Origin: an uncultured Oscillospiraceae bacterium
GTDB lineage: Bacteria > Bacillota > Clostridia > Oscillospirales > Oscillospiraceae
Direction: 5' to 3'
Length of the DNA: 24,990 nucleotides
Assembly: GCA_934515035.1 (NCBI GenBank)
Contig: CAKSXP010000002.1
Location: forward strand, 1-24,990
In this document: positions 6,692-13,844 of the stretch, one piece after another
Layout: each line of letters starts with the position of its first letter
Position numbering within the stretch: the stretch's first letter is position 1
Notes under the pieces: generated by a model
Seen by the model: the letters and a program-made list of their open reading frames with translations, nothing else
Databases searched by the model: none
Told to the model about the DNA's origin: nothing
Program-made: the position numbers and the translations under genes

Positions 6692-7462
6692 TTACGCCCT
6701 GAAATAGTCCAGCTTTTTTTCTCCCCAGCCGAGCAGCAGGGTCAGAACGCCGGTGAATACAAGGTAGTATATTCCCGTGAAAAACAGCGGCCACACCGCG
6801 CCGGATATGCCCTGGGAACCCTTGAGGAAAGCCTGTCCGGCCCAGATTATCTCCTGAAGGGCGATAATGCGCGAAAGCGAGGTGTCCTTGACAAGGGTGA
6901 TGAACTCGTTGCCCATCGGCGGGACGATGCGCTTTATCATCTGCAAAAGCGTCACCCGGAAGAATATCTGCCCCTTTGTCATGCCGAGCACCTGTCCGGC
7001 CTCCTGCTGGCCCTTGGGCACGCCCTGTATGCCGCCGCGGTATATCTCCGAAAAATAGCAGGCATAGTTGATTATGAAAGCGGCGGCGCTTGCAATGAAG
7101 CGACCGGTCTCGCCGCTGCCCCACAGGTTCCTGCCCATCACAAGTCCGGGGAAATAATAGATGATGAGCAGCTGGAGCATGAGCGGCGTTCCGCGGAACA
7201 CCCACACGACGACCTTGACGATCAGCGAGACGGGGCGGAACCAGAGGCAGAAGCGCGCCGCGGCCGTCTTTTCGCCGCGCCGCCTTCCGATGCGGCGGCC
7301 GAGCCGCGCGAACGGCGCCCATGAGCTCATCGAGCCGAAGGAGATCACCAGACCCAGCGGCAGCGCGCCGACGAGAGTCACGATAAAGAGCTTCAGCGTC
7401 TGCACGAAGCCGGTGTTGAGCGAATTTATTACTATCGGAGCTTGTTCGAGAAAGGTTTCCAT
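6692..7462 (-). CDS. Polar amino-acid ABC transporter permease (HisM/GlnP family)
   Basis: This 256-residue integral membrane protein forms the translocation channel. It has a first hydrophobic segment at about 20-42 and a conserved FRGTPLMLQLLIIYY segment near 89-103. The EAA coupling motif starts at EIYRGGIQGVPKGQQEAGQV (139-158). FITLVKDTSLS (187-197), a hallmark of the amino-acid family, and a last hydrophobic segment near 225-245 follow. Family members are usually 215-230 residues; the extra length is a very basic loop (about residues 50-80, including RLGRRIGRRRGEK) between the first two hydrophobic segments, probably on the cytoplasmic side. The ribosome binding site is weak (AAGGCGG), and a stem-loop separates it from the binding-protein gene upstream, consistent with lower expression than the binding protein. 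Confidence 0.95.
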   Translation of the reverse strand: METFLEQAPIVINSLNTGFVQTLKLFIVTLVGALPLGLVISFGSMSSWAPFARLGRRIGRRRGEKTAAARFCLWFRPVSLIVKVVVWVFRGTPLMLQLLIIYYFPGLVMGRNLWGSGETGRFIASAAAFIINYACYFSEIYRGGIQGVPKGQQEAGQVLGMTKGQIFFRVTLLQMIKRIVPPMGNEFITLVKDTSLSRIIALQEIIWAGQAFLKGSQGISGAVWPLFFTGIYYLVFTGVLTLLLGWGEKKLDYFRA

Positions 7463-7499
7463 AGGGTTTTTCCCGCCTTGTTACATTTGTTTTAACCGG

Positions 7500-7537
7500 G
7501 CAAAAGCAGGGGGCTTCATTTCGCCCTCTGCTTTTGC
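7500..7537 (-). other. Intercistronic stem-loop between binding-protein and permease genes
   Basis: A 15-bp stem with one wobble (7500-7514 with 7523-7537) lies 22 bases after the binding-protein stop. On the minus strand it is followed by CCGGTTAAAAC, not a T-tract. It probably protects the 3' end of the binding-protein message, as REP-type hairpins do in other transport operons, giving more binding protein than permease. That role is inferred. Confidence 0.65.
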
Positions 7538-7559
7538 AGGCTGCTGATTTATATAAACG

Positions 7560-8480
7560 TTACTGAGCGATGACCGCCGCCTGAACGCCGTACTTCTCGG
7601 CGCAGGCCATGAGGCTGCCGTCGGCATAGGCCGCTGCCAGGAACTCATTGAGCTTCGCTGCAAGGTCGCTGCCCTTGCGGAAGCCGACGCCGTACTCCTC
7701 GCTGTTGAGGCCGACGGTGTAGGTCAGCTGGGAGTATCCGGTGTCTGCGCCCACCATCGCGGCTGCCATCAGGGAGTCGATGACGGCGGCGTCGGAGGTA
7801 CCGGCGGCAACCTCCATCAGAGCGTCGGCCTGGGACAGGACGGGGGTGTACTCATAACCGAGGGCGGAGACCTCCGCCTCACCGGCGGAACCGGCCTCGA
7901 CCGCGAAAACAAGGTTGGCGCAGCTCTCGACGGTCTGATAATCACCGGCCTTGTCGGCGGGAACGATGACGACCTGTGCGTTTTTGCAGTATGCCTTGGA
8001 GCACTCCATCGCGCTCATCACCTCGTCGGCGAGGGTCATGCCGTTCCAGACGCAGTCGATGGTCTTTCCGTCAAGCTCGAGGACCTTGTTGTCCCAGTTT
8101 ATCTCGACGAACTCGACCTCAACGCCGAGGCTCTCGGCAAAGGCCTTTGCCATGTCCGCGTCAAAGCCGATCCAGTCGCCGTTTTCGTCCCTGTAATCCA
8201 TCGGCTCGAAGTCTGTTATGCCGACGACCAGCTTGCCCTTTCCGAGGACATAGGCCAGGTCGCTCTCGGCAACGTCGGTATCGGTCGCGGGTCCCGCGGG
8301 CTCGACCGGGATGTCGGAGCCGGAAGCGGGCTCCTGCGGCTCATCGGAGGGAGTTTCCGTCGCGGGTGCATCCGCAACGTCGGAGGGGGAAGCGGGTTCG
8401 TCCTTGCCGCCGCAGGCGCACAGTGCAAAGCACATTACCAGCGCAAGCAGAAGCGCGATCATTCTGTTGATTGTTTTCAT
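7560..8480 (-). CDS. Amino-acid-type ABC transporter substrate-binding lipoprotein
   Basis: The start is the ATG at 8480 (306 residues), preceded by GGAAAGGAT. The signal peptide ends in lipobox LCAC (Cys23), followed by a long Ala/Pro/Ser/Glu linker (about 25-75) that lifts the domain through the cell wall. The family-3 domain is in normal order: GKLVVGITDFEPMDYRDENG, IGFDADMAKAFAESLGVEVE, DCVWNGMT, then the second-lobe strand NAQVVIVPAD, SDAAVIDS and the closing segment GVGFRKGSDLAAKLNEFLAA. The acidic/aromatic ligand pocket fits polar or general amino acids, but the specific ligand cannot be read. It is the first gene of the operon with the permease and ATPase. Confidence 0.96.
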   Translation of the reverse strand: MKTINRMIALLLALVMCFALCACGGKDEPASPSDVADAPATETPSDEPQEPASGSDIPVEPAGPATDTDVAESDLAYVLGKGKLVVGITDFEPMDYRDENGDWIGFDADMAKAFAESLGVEVEFVEINWDNKVLELDGKTIDCVWNGMTLADEVMSAMECSKAYCKNAQVVIVPADKAGDYQTVESCANLVFAVEAGSAGEAEVSALGYEYTPVLSQADALMEVAAGTSDAAVIDSLMAAAMVGADTGYSQLTYTVGLNSEEYGVGFRKGSDLAAKLNEFLAAAYADGSLMACAEKYGVQAAVIAQ

Positions 8481-8555
8481 TTCGTTCTTATCCTTTCCAG
8501 ATCGTTGATATATGGGAAAGAGAGGGGGATCGTCCTCTGCCTTCGTTGTATTAGC

Positions 8556-8583
8556 ATAATAACACACTACCGAGATAAAGCAA
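8556..8583 (-). promoter_or_regulatory. Promoter of the amino-acid ABC operon
   Basis: On the minus strand TTGCTT (8583-8578) and TATTAT (8561-8556) are 16 bp apart, giving a leader of about 70 nt. A small GC hairpin (8521-8538) sits in the leader. The same TTGCTT -35 is used at 5845-5840. Confidence 0.6.
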
Positions 8584-8671
8584 GAGTTTTTTTGCGCATC
8601 TCCGCTATTTTTACGTTATGAACAAATATTCCTCTCCAAAGAGCCGTATAATGTGGTATTTGCCGGGACAT

Positions 8672-8727
8672 TTTTCACACATTTTTAATCCTTTTCTCTT
8701 TCTGCGCGGCTATAATTGCGATATAAT
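8672..8727 (+). promoter_or_regulatory. Tentative promoter region of the response-regulator gene
   Basis: The divergent gap 8481-8817 contains two TATAAT hexamers (8711-8716, 8722-8727) without a good -35. A TTTTCACA box (8672-8679) lies 31 bp upstream of the first. It resembles the TTCACAA repeats at the htrA promoter, which suggests activator-dependent autoregulation. This is weak evidence. Confidence 0.35.
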
Positions 8728-8817
8728 AATAATGCAGAAAAGAGGCATTTGCTGGTCCCGCGCCGTTTTCCGGTCCGCGGCCCAGCGCTCTTCGACTCAA
8801 ACGGAGGGGGAAACACG

Positions 8818-9507
8818 ATGAACAAAAAAGCGCTCGTCATTGAGGATGACATCAATATTGCCGATCTGCTCCGGCTGTACCTTGAAAAAGAGGGTTTCGA
8901 GGTCACTATCGCCGGGGACGGAAAGACCGGTCTTGAAAAATTTGAAAAATTCCAGCCCTCCGTCGTCCTTCTGGACATAATGCTGCCCGTCATGGACGGC
9001 TGGCAGGTCTGTTCGGAGATACGCAAAACGAGCAAGACGCCCATTATCATGCTCACGGCCAAGGGCGAGACCAACGACAAGGTCACCGGGCTGGAGATGG
9101 GCGCGGACGACTATCTGACCAAGCCCTTCGAGGTCAAGGAGCTGCTCGCGCGTATCCACGCGGTCATGCGCCGCACGGACGGCGACGGACATCCCGCGGA
9201 AAAAAAGCTCACCTTCGACAAGCTCGTCATAAACCTCGACTCATACGAGCTTATCGTGGACGGAAAAAAGATCGACACGCCGCCCAAGGAGATGGAGCTG
9301 CTTTATCATCTCGCGTCCTCGCCGAACAGGGTGTATACCCGCAACCAGCTGCTCGACGAGGTCTGGGGCTTCGACTACTTCGGCGATTCGCGCACCGTGG
9401 ACGTCCACATCAAGCGCCTGCGCGAAAAGCTCGAGGGCGTTTCCGACAAATGGTCGCTCAAGACGGTCTGGGGCGTCGGATATAAATTTGAGGTCACGGA
9501 AGGCTGA
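8818..9507 (+). CDS. OmpR-family response regulator
   Basis: The start is the ATG at 8818 (229 residues), with GGAGGGGG upstream. The receiver domain has the acidic pair E9/D10/D11, phospho-acceptor D53 in LLDIMLPVMDGW, T80 and K102 (TKPF). A short linker leads to a winged-helix domain from about residue 130, with LLYHLASSPNRVYTRNQLLD, the recognition-helix region SRTVDVHIKRLREKLE and the terminal wing VWGVGYKFE. It is a DNA-binding transcription factor activated by the kinase encoded 7 bases downstream. The position upstream of an htrA protease gene recalls CssR of Bacillus, a secretion-stress regulator, and the phased repeats at 11578-11606 support htrA as a target. That link is inferred. 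Confidence 0.96.
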   Translation: MNKKALVIEDDINIADLLRLYLEKEGFEVTIAGDGKTGLEKFEKFQPSVVLLDIMLPVMDGWQVCSEIRKTSKTPIIMLTAKGETNDKVTGLEMGADDYLTKPFEVKELLARIHAVMRRTDGDGHPAEKKLTFDKLVINLDSYELIVDGKKIDTPPKEMELLYHLASSPNRVYTRNQLLDEVWGFDYFGDSRTVDVHIKRLREKLEGVSDKWSLKTVWGVGYKFEVTEG

Positions 9508-9513
9508 TGAGCT

Positions 9514-10938
9514 TTGAATAAGAGCCTCTATTTCAGAAATTTCATAATAACGGCGGTTCTGGTGCTGGTCAGCTTTCTGATAATCGGCATGGTTTTTGTC
9601 TTTCTTGCGCGCGGATTCGTCATCAGCGAAAAGAAGGACTCCCTGCGCAGCGTCGGAACGGAGGTCGTGCACGTCGCCTCCGCCTTCGAGCGCGAGGGCG
9701 AGCTTTCGGACTGGGCGCTGAGGATGCACCTGAGCTCCGTGGCGCACATAACCGGCAACCAGATATTCATAACCGACTCAACTGGCTGCGTCGTCTCCTG
9801 CTCCGATATGGACATCGTGTGTTCCCATCTCGGCAAATACGTTGACCTGAGCATACTGAACCATGTTGACCAGAACGGCGGATACGAACAGATATCCACC
9901 CTTGGCGGGCTGCTGAAATCCACCTATTATATTGTTGCGATGCCGATACAGGGCAGCGACGGCTCGACCATCGGCTATGTGTTCACGGGGTCCGACAGCA
10001 CGCGCGTCGTCGCCGCGTGGTATGCTTTCATGCTGCTGTATCTGATCGTTGCGCTGTGCATAATGCTCATTGCGATGGTCATATCCTTCTTTGCTTCAAA
10101 GTATGAGGCAAAGCCGCTCAACGACATGGCCGCCGCCGCGCACCGCTTCGCGCACGGCGATTTTGCCGTCCGCGTTGAGGACGAGGGGCGCGAGGACGAG
10201 ATCGGCGAGCTTACGCGCGCGTTCAACAGCATGGCCGATTCCCTTGAGCAGGCGGAGACCCGCCGCAGCGAGTTCATCGCCAATGTCTCCCACGAGCTGA
10301 AAACGCCGATGACCTCTATCGCGGGCTTTGCCGACGGCATCCTCGACGGGACGATACCGCCGGAGGACCAGCGCCGCTATCTTGCAACGATCTCCTCCGA
10401 GACGAAGCGTCTGTCCCGCCTTGTGCGCAGCATGCTCGACCTTTCAAAGCTCCAGACAAAGGACGTCCGCGAGCTTCGCGAGCAGAGCTTCGATATCAAC
10501 GAGCTGCTTCTGCGCACGCTGCTGAACTTTGAAACAAAGATAAACGAGCGGAAGCTCGATGTTGACGTGCAGCTTCCCGAGGATTCCATCATCGTCTGCG
10601 GCGACAGCGACGCGATCACCCGCGTGGTATATAACCTTCTGGACAACGCGGTCAAATTTGCCCGCGAGGGCTCGACGATAACGCTCGGGCTCTGGAAAAC
10701 GGGGCAGAAGGCCTTCGTCTCCGTCAAGGACGAGGGCGAAACGATACCGCCGCAGGAGCTGGCGCTCATCTTCGACCGCTTCCACAAGACCGACCGTTCG
10801 CGCAGTCTCGACCGCGACGGTGTCGGGCTCGGGCTGTATCTGGTCAAGACCATCCTCAACAACCACGACGAGGATATCACCGTGACCAGCGAAAACGGCG
10901 TGACGGAGTTTGTTTTTACGCTGACGCTGAAAATGTAA
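9514..10938 (+). CDS. Membrane sensor histidine kinase (partner of 8818-9507)
   Basis: Translation appears to start at TTG (9514), because the frame is closed just upstream by TGA and GGAAGG lies 10 bases before it. The 474-residue protein has a first membrane helix at about 10-32 and an extracytoplasmic sensor of some 130 residues (about 35-165). A second membrane helix (about 168-193) and a HAMP linker (195-250, with DEIGELTRAFNSM) follow. The dimerisation domain has the phospho-accepting H260 in NVSHELKTPM. The ATPase domain has the N-box NLLDNAVKF (374-382), G1 DEGE (406-409), the F-box region FDRFHKTD and G2 GVGLGL (436-441). G1 is DEGETIPP rather than the more usual D-x-G-x-GI; this variant is common in related kinases. 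It presumably senses envelope conditions and phosphorylates the preceding regulator. Confidence 0.96.
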   Translation: MNKSLYFRNFIITAVLVLVSFLIIGMVFVFLARGFVISEKKDSLRSVGTEVVHVASAFEREGELSDWALRMHLSSVAHITGNQIFITDSTGCVVSCSDMDIVCSHLGKYVDLSILNHVDQNGGYEQISTLGGLLKSTYYIVAMPIQGSDGSTIGYVFTGSDSTRVVAAWYAFMLLYLIVALCIMLIAMVISFFASKYEAKPLNDMAAAAHRFAHGDFAVRVEDEGREDEIGELTRAFNSMADSLEQAETRRSEFIANVSHELKTPMTSIAGFADGILDGTIPPEDQRRYLATISSETKRLSRLVRSMLDLSKLQTKDVRELREQSFDINELLLRTLLNFETKINERKLDVDVQLPEDSIIVCGDSDAITRVVYNLLDNAVKFAREGSTITLGLWKTGQKAFVSVKDEGETIPPQELALIFDRFHKTDRSRSLDRDGVGLGLYLVKTILNNHDEDITVTSENGVTEFVFTLTLKM

Positions 10939-10979
10939 AGACAGGGGATGCTCCGCAGGGGGGCTTTTCTTGCTCGCTT

Positions 10980-11136
10980 CCTTCTATTCTTATCTTTAGC
11001 TTTACCAAGCTTGTTTCTCTTTCAGAGAGACATACTTTTCCGTTTGTCCGGAAAAGTATGCAAAAGGGACACACAAGGGGGACCCTTACAGAGCCGTCCC
11101 CCTTGTGAATCCCCCTCCTAAGACATTAACGGGTAC
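10980..11136 (+). repeat. Hairpin repeat module, left copy
   Basis: Order: CCTTCTATT box, TTTAGCTTTACCAAGC (to 11010), hairpin 1 with a perfect 12-bp stem (11031-11042 with 11049-11060), CAAAAGGGACA, hairpin 2 with a perfect 12-bp stem (11072-11083 with 11096-11107), then CCCTCCTAA and ACGGGTACC. The right copy has the same order with different stem sequences. Confidence 0.75.
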
Positions 11137-11349
11137 CGTTTGAAATCAACTGTTCCAAGACCCGGCCCTGAAAAGTGATTGCTATTCTCCACGTTGAAAC
11201 AATCGTGCTGCTATCGCTACGCACGATATTCTTTCAGTAGTTCGTATTCTTTTCATAAATCGTTGTACAACGAACCATTCTCCGCGCGTGGCGTGAGCAG
11301 CGCGGTTGATTAGACGTAATGATTCGCAAAGCCTTTTTTGAGCCCAGAA

Positions 11350-11509
11350 GTACCCGGCTGCCCGTTAGGAGGGAGAGTCCAGAGAGGGGCGGCTTTGTAA
11401 AAGCCCCTCTCTGGCGTGTTCTTTTGGTGACTTTTCTTGCACGAGCAAGAAAAGTTACCCCCTGCGGAGCAGACCTACGCTTGGTAAAGCTAAAAGAAAA
11501 AATAGAAGG
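11350..11509 (-). repeat. Hairpin repeat module, right copy (inverted)
   Basis: Read on the minus strand from 11509: CCTTCTATT box, TTTAGCTTTACCAAGC, a GCTCCGCAGGGGG box, hairpin 1 with a perfect 11-bp stem (11430-11440 with 11445-11455), ACCAAAAGAACAC, hairpin 2 with a perfect 12-bp stem (11379-11390 with 11403-11414), then CCCTCCTAACGGG and CGGGTAC. About 27 of 31 bases of the outer box match the left copy. Confidence 0.75.
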
Positions 11510-11577
11510 AATAAGGTAAAGAAAAGCTCTCCCACGCCCGGCAGCGCCGAAAAAATTAAAAGAAAAAGGCTGAATTG

Positions 11578-11631
11578 TTCACAAAACATTCATTGTCTAT
11601 TCACAACAGATTTGTTTTTTGCATTTATAAT
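11578..11631 (+). promoter_or_regulatory. htrA promoter with three 11-bp-phased repeats (candidate response-regulator site)
   Basis: TTCACAA (11578), TTCATTG (11589) and TTCACAA (11600) start exactly 11 bp apart, each separated by 4 bases. This is the 7+4 layout bound head-to-tail by OmpR/PhoB-family regulators. A perfect TATAAT lies at 11626-11631, and the -35 position has no good hexamer, as expected of an activator-dependent promoter. The leader to the ATG at 11659 is about 20 nt. Confidence 0.65.
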
Positions 11632-11658
11632 AGACTCAGCCTCAAGGAGGAAGAATAT

Positions 11659-13116
11659 ATGTCGGACGGCCATGATGTCGAAAAAAGGGATCCTTCGATC
11701 CCCGAAAATACCGAACCTTCGTTTCATTGCTCCCCCGATGAAACGGACGATACCTTTCCCCAAGGGGCCGATAGTTTTTCCCCGCCGGCGGACGCGGACA
11801 ACTCCACAGTACAACCTCCCCCCGCTCCGCCGGCCCCCCTTCCCGGTTCCGATGAACCGGAAAACCGTTACGATGACGTTTGGAGCGGCCCTCCGAAAAA
11901 ACAGGGTTCCGCTGCATTAAAGGCTGTGATCCTGACGCTTTGCGTCCTCGTTCTCATTGCCGCATCAGCCATGATCTTCATGGGTACCGGCGGCGGCGTC
12001 ACGGACGACGCCGTGATCGGAAATTTCTTCCCCGGCGCGGGAACAGATGAAGATGACGGCGGAAACGAGAAAGAATACAAGACCTACGATGATTTCTTCG
12101 ATGCGTATTATACAAACTCCGTAACGGGCGTAAGCGGCATGGAGACCGTCGCCGCGGACCCGGGGCTGTCGCTTGAGATAACCCCCGCCTCCCAGGACGG
12201 CGAACTGAGTCTGACCGAAATATACAGCAAATGCGCCCCCGCGGTCGTCGGCATAAAGGCCGGCGTTGAAACGACCGACGAATACTGGGGCACGGGTATA
12301 ATCTTCCGCGAGGACGGTTATATTGTTACCAACTACCACATCATCGACGGGACAAAGCTTGCCTCCGTCGTCCTCCCGGACGAGACCGAGTATGACGCAA
12401 AGCTCGTCGGCTATGACTCCGACAGCGACATCGCAATACTCAAGATCGACGCGCAGGATCTGCCCGTTGCCGAATTCGGCGACTCCTCAGAGCTTCTGGT
12501 CGGCGAGAGCGTCGTTGCGATAGGAAACCCGCTCGGCGCGCAGTTCCAGGGCACGATGACGAACGGCATCATCTCCGCCATCGACCGCAACGTCGAACAC
12601 GACGGACACACGATGACCCTTCTCCAGACCAATGCCGCCATCAACGAGGGCAACTCCGGCGGCCCGCTCATCAACATGTACGGCCAGGTGATAGGCATCA
12701 CCAACATGAAGATGATCTCCTATTACTCCAATATCGAGGGGATCGGTTTTGCCATCCCGTCACGCAGCATCAAGACCATAGTCGACCAGCTCCTTGAGCA
12801 GGGCTATGTGTCCGGAAGGCCCGCGCTCGGCATCACCGTCGGCGCAATGCCCGCCGGTATCGCCGAAGAATACGATATTCCGAACGGGCTCTACATATCC
12901 GCTGTGGAGGAGGATTCGGACGCTTACGCACAGGGCGTGCGTCCCGGCGATATCCTCACCCAGGTAAACGGCCAGACCGTCACCGCGACGGCGGATGTGG
13001 CCGCCATCAAGGACGAATTCAAGGTCGGCGACAAGCTGACGCTGACCATCTACCGCGACGGCGAGACCTTCGATGTTGACGTCGCCCTCCACGAAAAGGG
13101 CGAGATCTTCAACTAA
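11659..13116 (+). CDS. htrA: HtrA/DegP-like membrane-anchored serine protease with PDZ domain
   Basis: The start is the ATG at 11659 (485 residues), with AAGGAGG upstream. Residues 1-85 are an acidic, Pro-rich cytoplasmic tail. A single membrane helix follows (about 86-108), then an Asp/Gly-rich linker, a trypsin-like domain and one C-terminal PDZ domain (about 388-478). The catalytic triad is H227 (TNYHIIDG), D257 (DSDIAIL) and S333 (NEGNSGGPL). The protease acts outside the membrane on misfolded or mislocalised secreted proteins. The insertion of about 75 residues between the helix and the protease domain is long for the family. The gene stands alone between a hairpin-repeat region and a terminator. 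The two-component genes upstream and the phased repeats at its promoter suggest envelope-stress induction. Confidence 0.95.
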   Translation: MSDGHDVEKRDPSIPENTEPSFHCSPDETDDTFPQGADSFSPPADADNSTVQPPPAPPAPLPGSDEPENRYDDVWSGPPKKQGSAALKAVILTLCVLVLIAASAMIFMGTGGGVTDDAVIGNFFPGAGTDEDDGGNEKEYKTYDDFFDAYYTNSVTGVSGMETVAADPGLSLEITPASQDGELSLTEIYSKCAPAVVGIKAGVETTDEYWGTGIIFREDGYIVTNYHIIDGTKLASVVLPDETEYDAKLVGYDSDSDIAILKIDAQDLPVAEFGDSSELLVGESVVAIGNPLGAQFQGTMTNGIISAIDRNVEHDGHTMTLLQTNAAINEGNSGGPLINMYGQVIGITNMKMISYYSNIEGIGFAIPSRSIKTIVDQLLEQGYVSGRPALGITVGAMPAGIAEEYDIPNGLYISAVEEDSDAYAQGVRPGDILTQVNGQTVTATADVAAIKDEFKVGDKLTLTIYRDGETFDVDVALHEKGEIFN

Positions 13117-13198
13117 CTTTGATCGTTTCCTTTTCCTCCGGTTCCGATAACCCCCGGACGGATGGAAAATTTACTCGTCGTCGTCTCTTGTTTTGGCA

Positions 13199-13233
13199 AA
13201 TCCCCCGTCTTTCGGCGGGGGGATTGTCTTTTT
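13199..13233 (+). terminator. Rho-independent terminator after htrA
   Basis: AATCCCCC (13199-13206) pairs with GGGGGATT (13218-13225) and is followed by GTCTTTTT. It lies about 80 bases after the htrA stop. Confidence 0.7.
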
Positions 13234-13256
13234 AAACGCCGGGGACCCGCTTTTGC

Positions 13257-13285
13257 TTGCCCGAGGGCCGATGCTGTTATAGAAT
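13257..13285 (+). promoter_or_regulatory. Possible promoter of the HxlR-HAD operon
   Basis: TTGCCC (13257-13262) and TAGAAT (13280-13285) are 17 bp apart, just after the htrA terminator. It would give a leader of about 80 nt before the ATG at 13371. The hexamers are only moderate matches. Confidence 0.45.
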
Positions 13286-13370
13286 AAAGACAGTGCCGCA
13301 TGATCCTGCGGGAACGGGCCTGCGCAGAGCGCCGCCCGAAGAAAAAACGGCAAAGGAGCGTTTCGATAAC

Positions 13371-13844
13371 ATGAGCGTTACCATACCAGAGAACGGCGCG
13401 GCCGCCTCCGCGGGGGACCCTTACTGCTATGCGCTGGGCGTATTCTGCACAAGGTGGAAGCCCCAGATACTGCGCGCCGTCGGCGAGGACGGGAAAACGC
13501 GCTTTTCCCGCTTTACAAAGCAGCTGCCGATATCCGAAAAGGTGCTCTCGGCGAAGCTGAAGGAGCTGGAAGAGGACGGGCTGATCGAGCGTAGCGAAAG
13601 CGCCGGACCGGAAAAGCGCGTTGAATACTCCCTGACGGAGCTTGGCCGCAGCGTTCTGCCGATACTGCGCGCGATATACGACTGGGGCTGGCACGAGATG
13701 ACGCGCCGCGGGCTGGAGATCGACCCTCTGGGCGAGATGTGGCACGGCTACCGCGACCGCGACGAGGAGATCATGGACGCGCCCTATCGCCCCGGTAAAC
13801 ATAAGAAAGACGGAGAGCCCTATGCTGAAAACGATATTTCTTGA
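13371..13844 (+). CDS. HxlR-family winged-helix transcriptional regulator
   Basis: The start is the ATG at 13371 (157 residues), preceded by AAAGGAG at 12-base spacing; the open frame extends upstream without a good ribosome site. The HxlR domain spans about residues 15-115: CYALGVFCTRWKPQILRAV, TRFSRFTKQLPISEKVLSAK, LKELEEDGLIERS, RVEYSLTELGRSVLPIL, then DWGWHEM. The N-terminal helix carries two cysteines (C19, C26) close to the position of the redox- or electrophile-sensing cysteine in some HxlR proteins, but sensing here is speculation. The C-terminal tail of about 40 residues is basic/acidic and unlike the family core. Its last 23 bases overlap the start of the HAD gene in another frame, so the two are translationally coupled. 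Its targets may be its own operon or the ene-reductase downstream. Confidence 0.92.
   Translation: MSVTIPENGAAASAGDPYCYALGVFCTRWKPQILRAVGEDGKTRFSRFTKQLPISEKVLSAKLKELEEDGLIERSESAGPEKRVEYSLTELGRSVLPILRAIYDWGWHEMTRRGLEIDPLGEMWHGYRDRDEEIMDAPYRPGKHKKDGEPYAENDIS

Larger units (their letters stand above)
10950..11509. repeat. Non-coding hairpin-rich element bounded by an inverted pair of repeat modules
   Basis: The 720-bp gap between the kinase and htrA has no credible gene. It is organised as two related modules in opposite orientation (10980-11136 and 11350-11509) around a core of roughly 210 bp. Short palindromes in the core include TCGTTGTACAACGA near 11262, an ATCGTGC/GCACGAT pair near 11202-11227 and CCGCGC/GCGCGG near 11283-11306. 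The outer ends share TTTAGCTTTACCAAGC in inverted orientation and a GCTCCGCAGGGG box. No transposase and no obvious target-site duplication were seen. It looks like a non-autonomous or decayed mobile repeat of the kind scattered between genes in gut Clostridia. Confidence 0.7.

Noticed and set aside
5690..7324. 544-residue open frame on the plus strand
   Set aside because: It covers the antisense of the ATPase and permease genes and crosses the terminator/promoter region; no ribosome site or domain is seen.
10950..11509. CRISPR array or transposase remnant
   Set aside because: The repeats are inverted, divergent and not regularly spaced, and no transposase fragment could be read in any frame.
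11319..11519. 66-residue open frame in the repeat region
   Set aside because: It runs through both hairpins of the right-hand repeat module; its sequence is explained by the repeat and it lacks a ribosome site.
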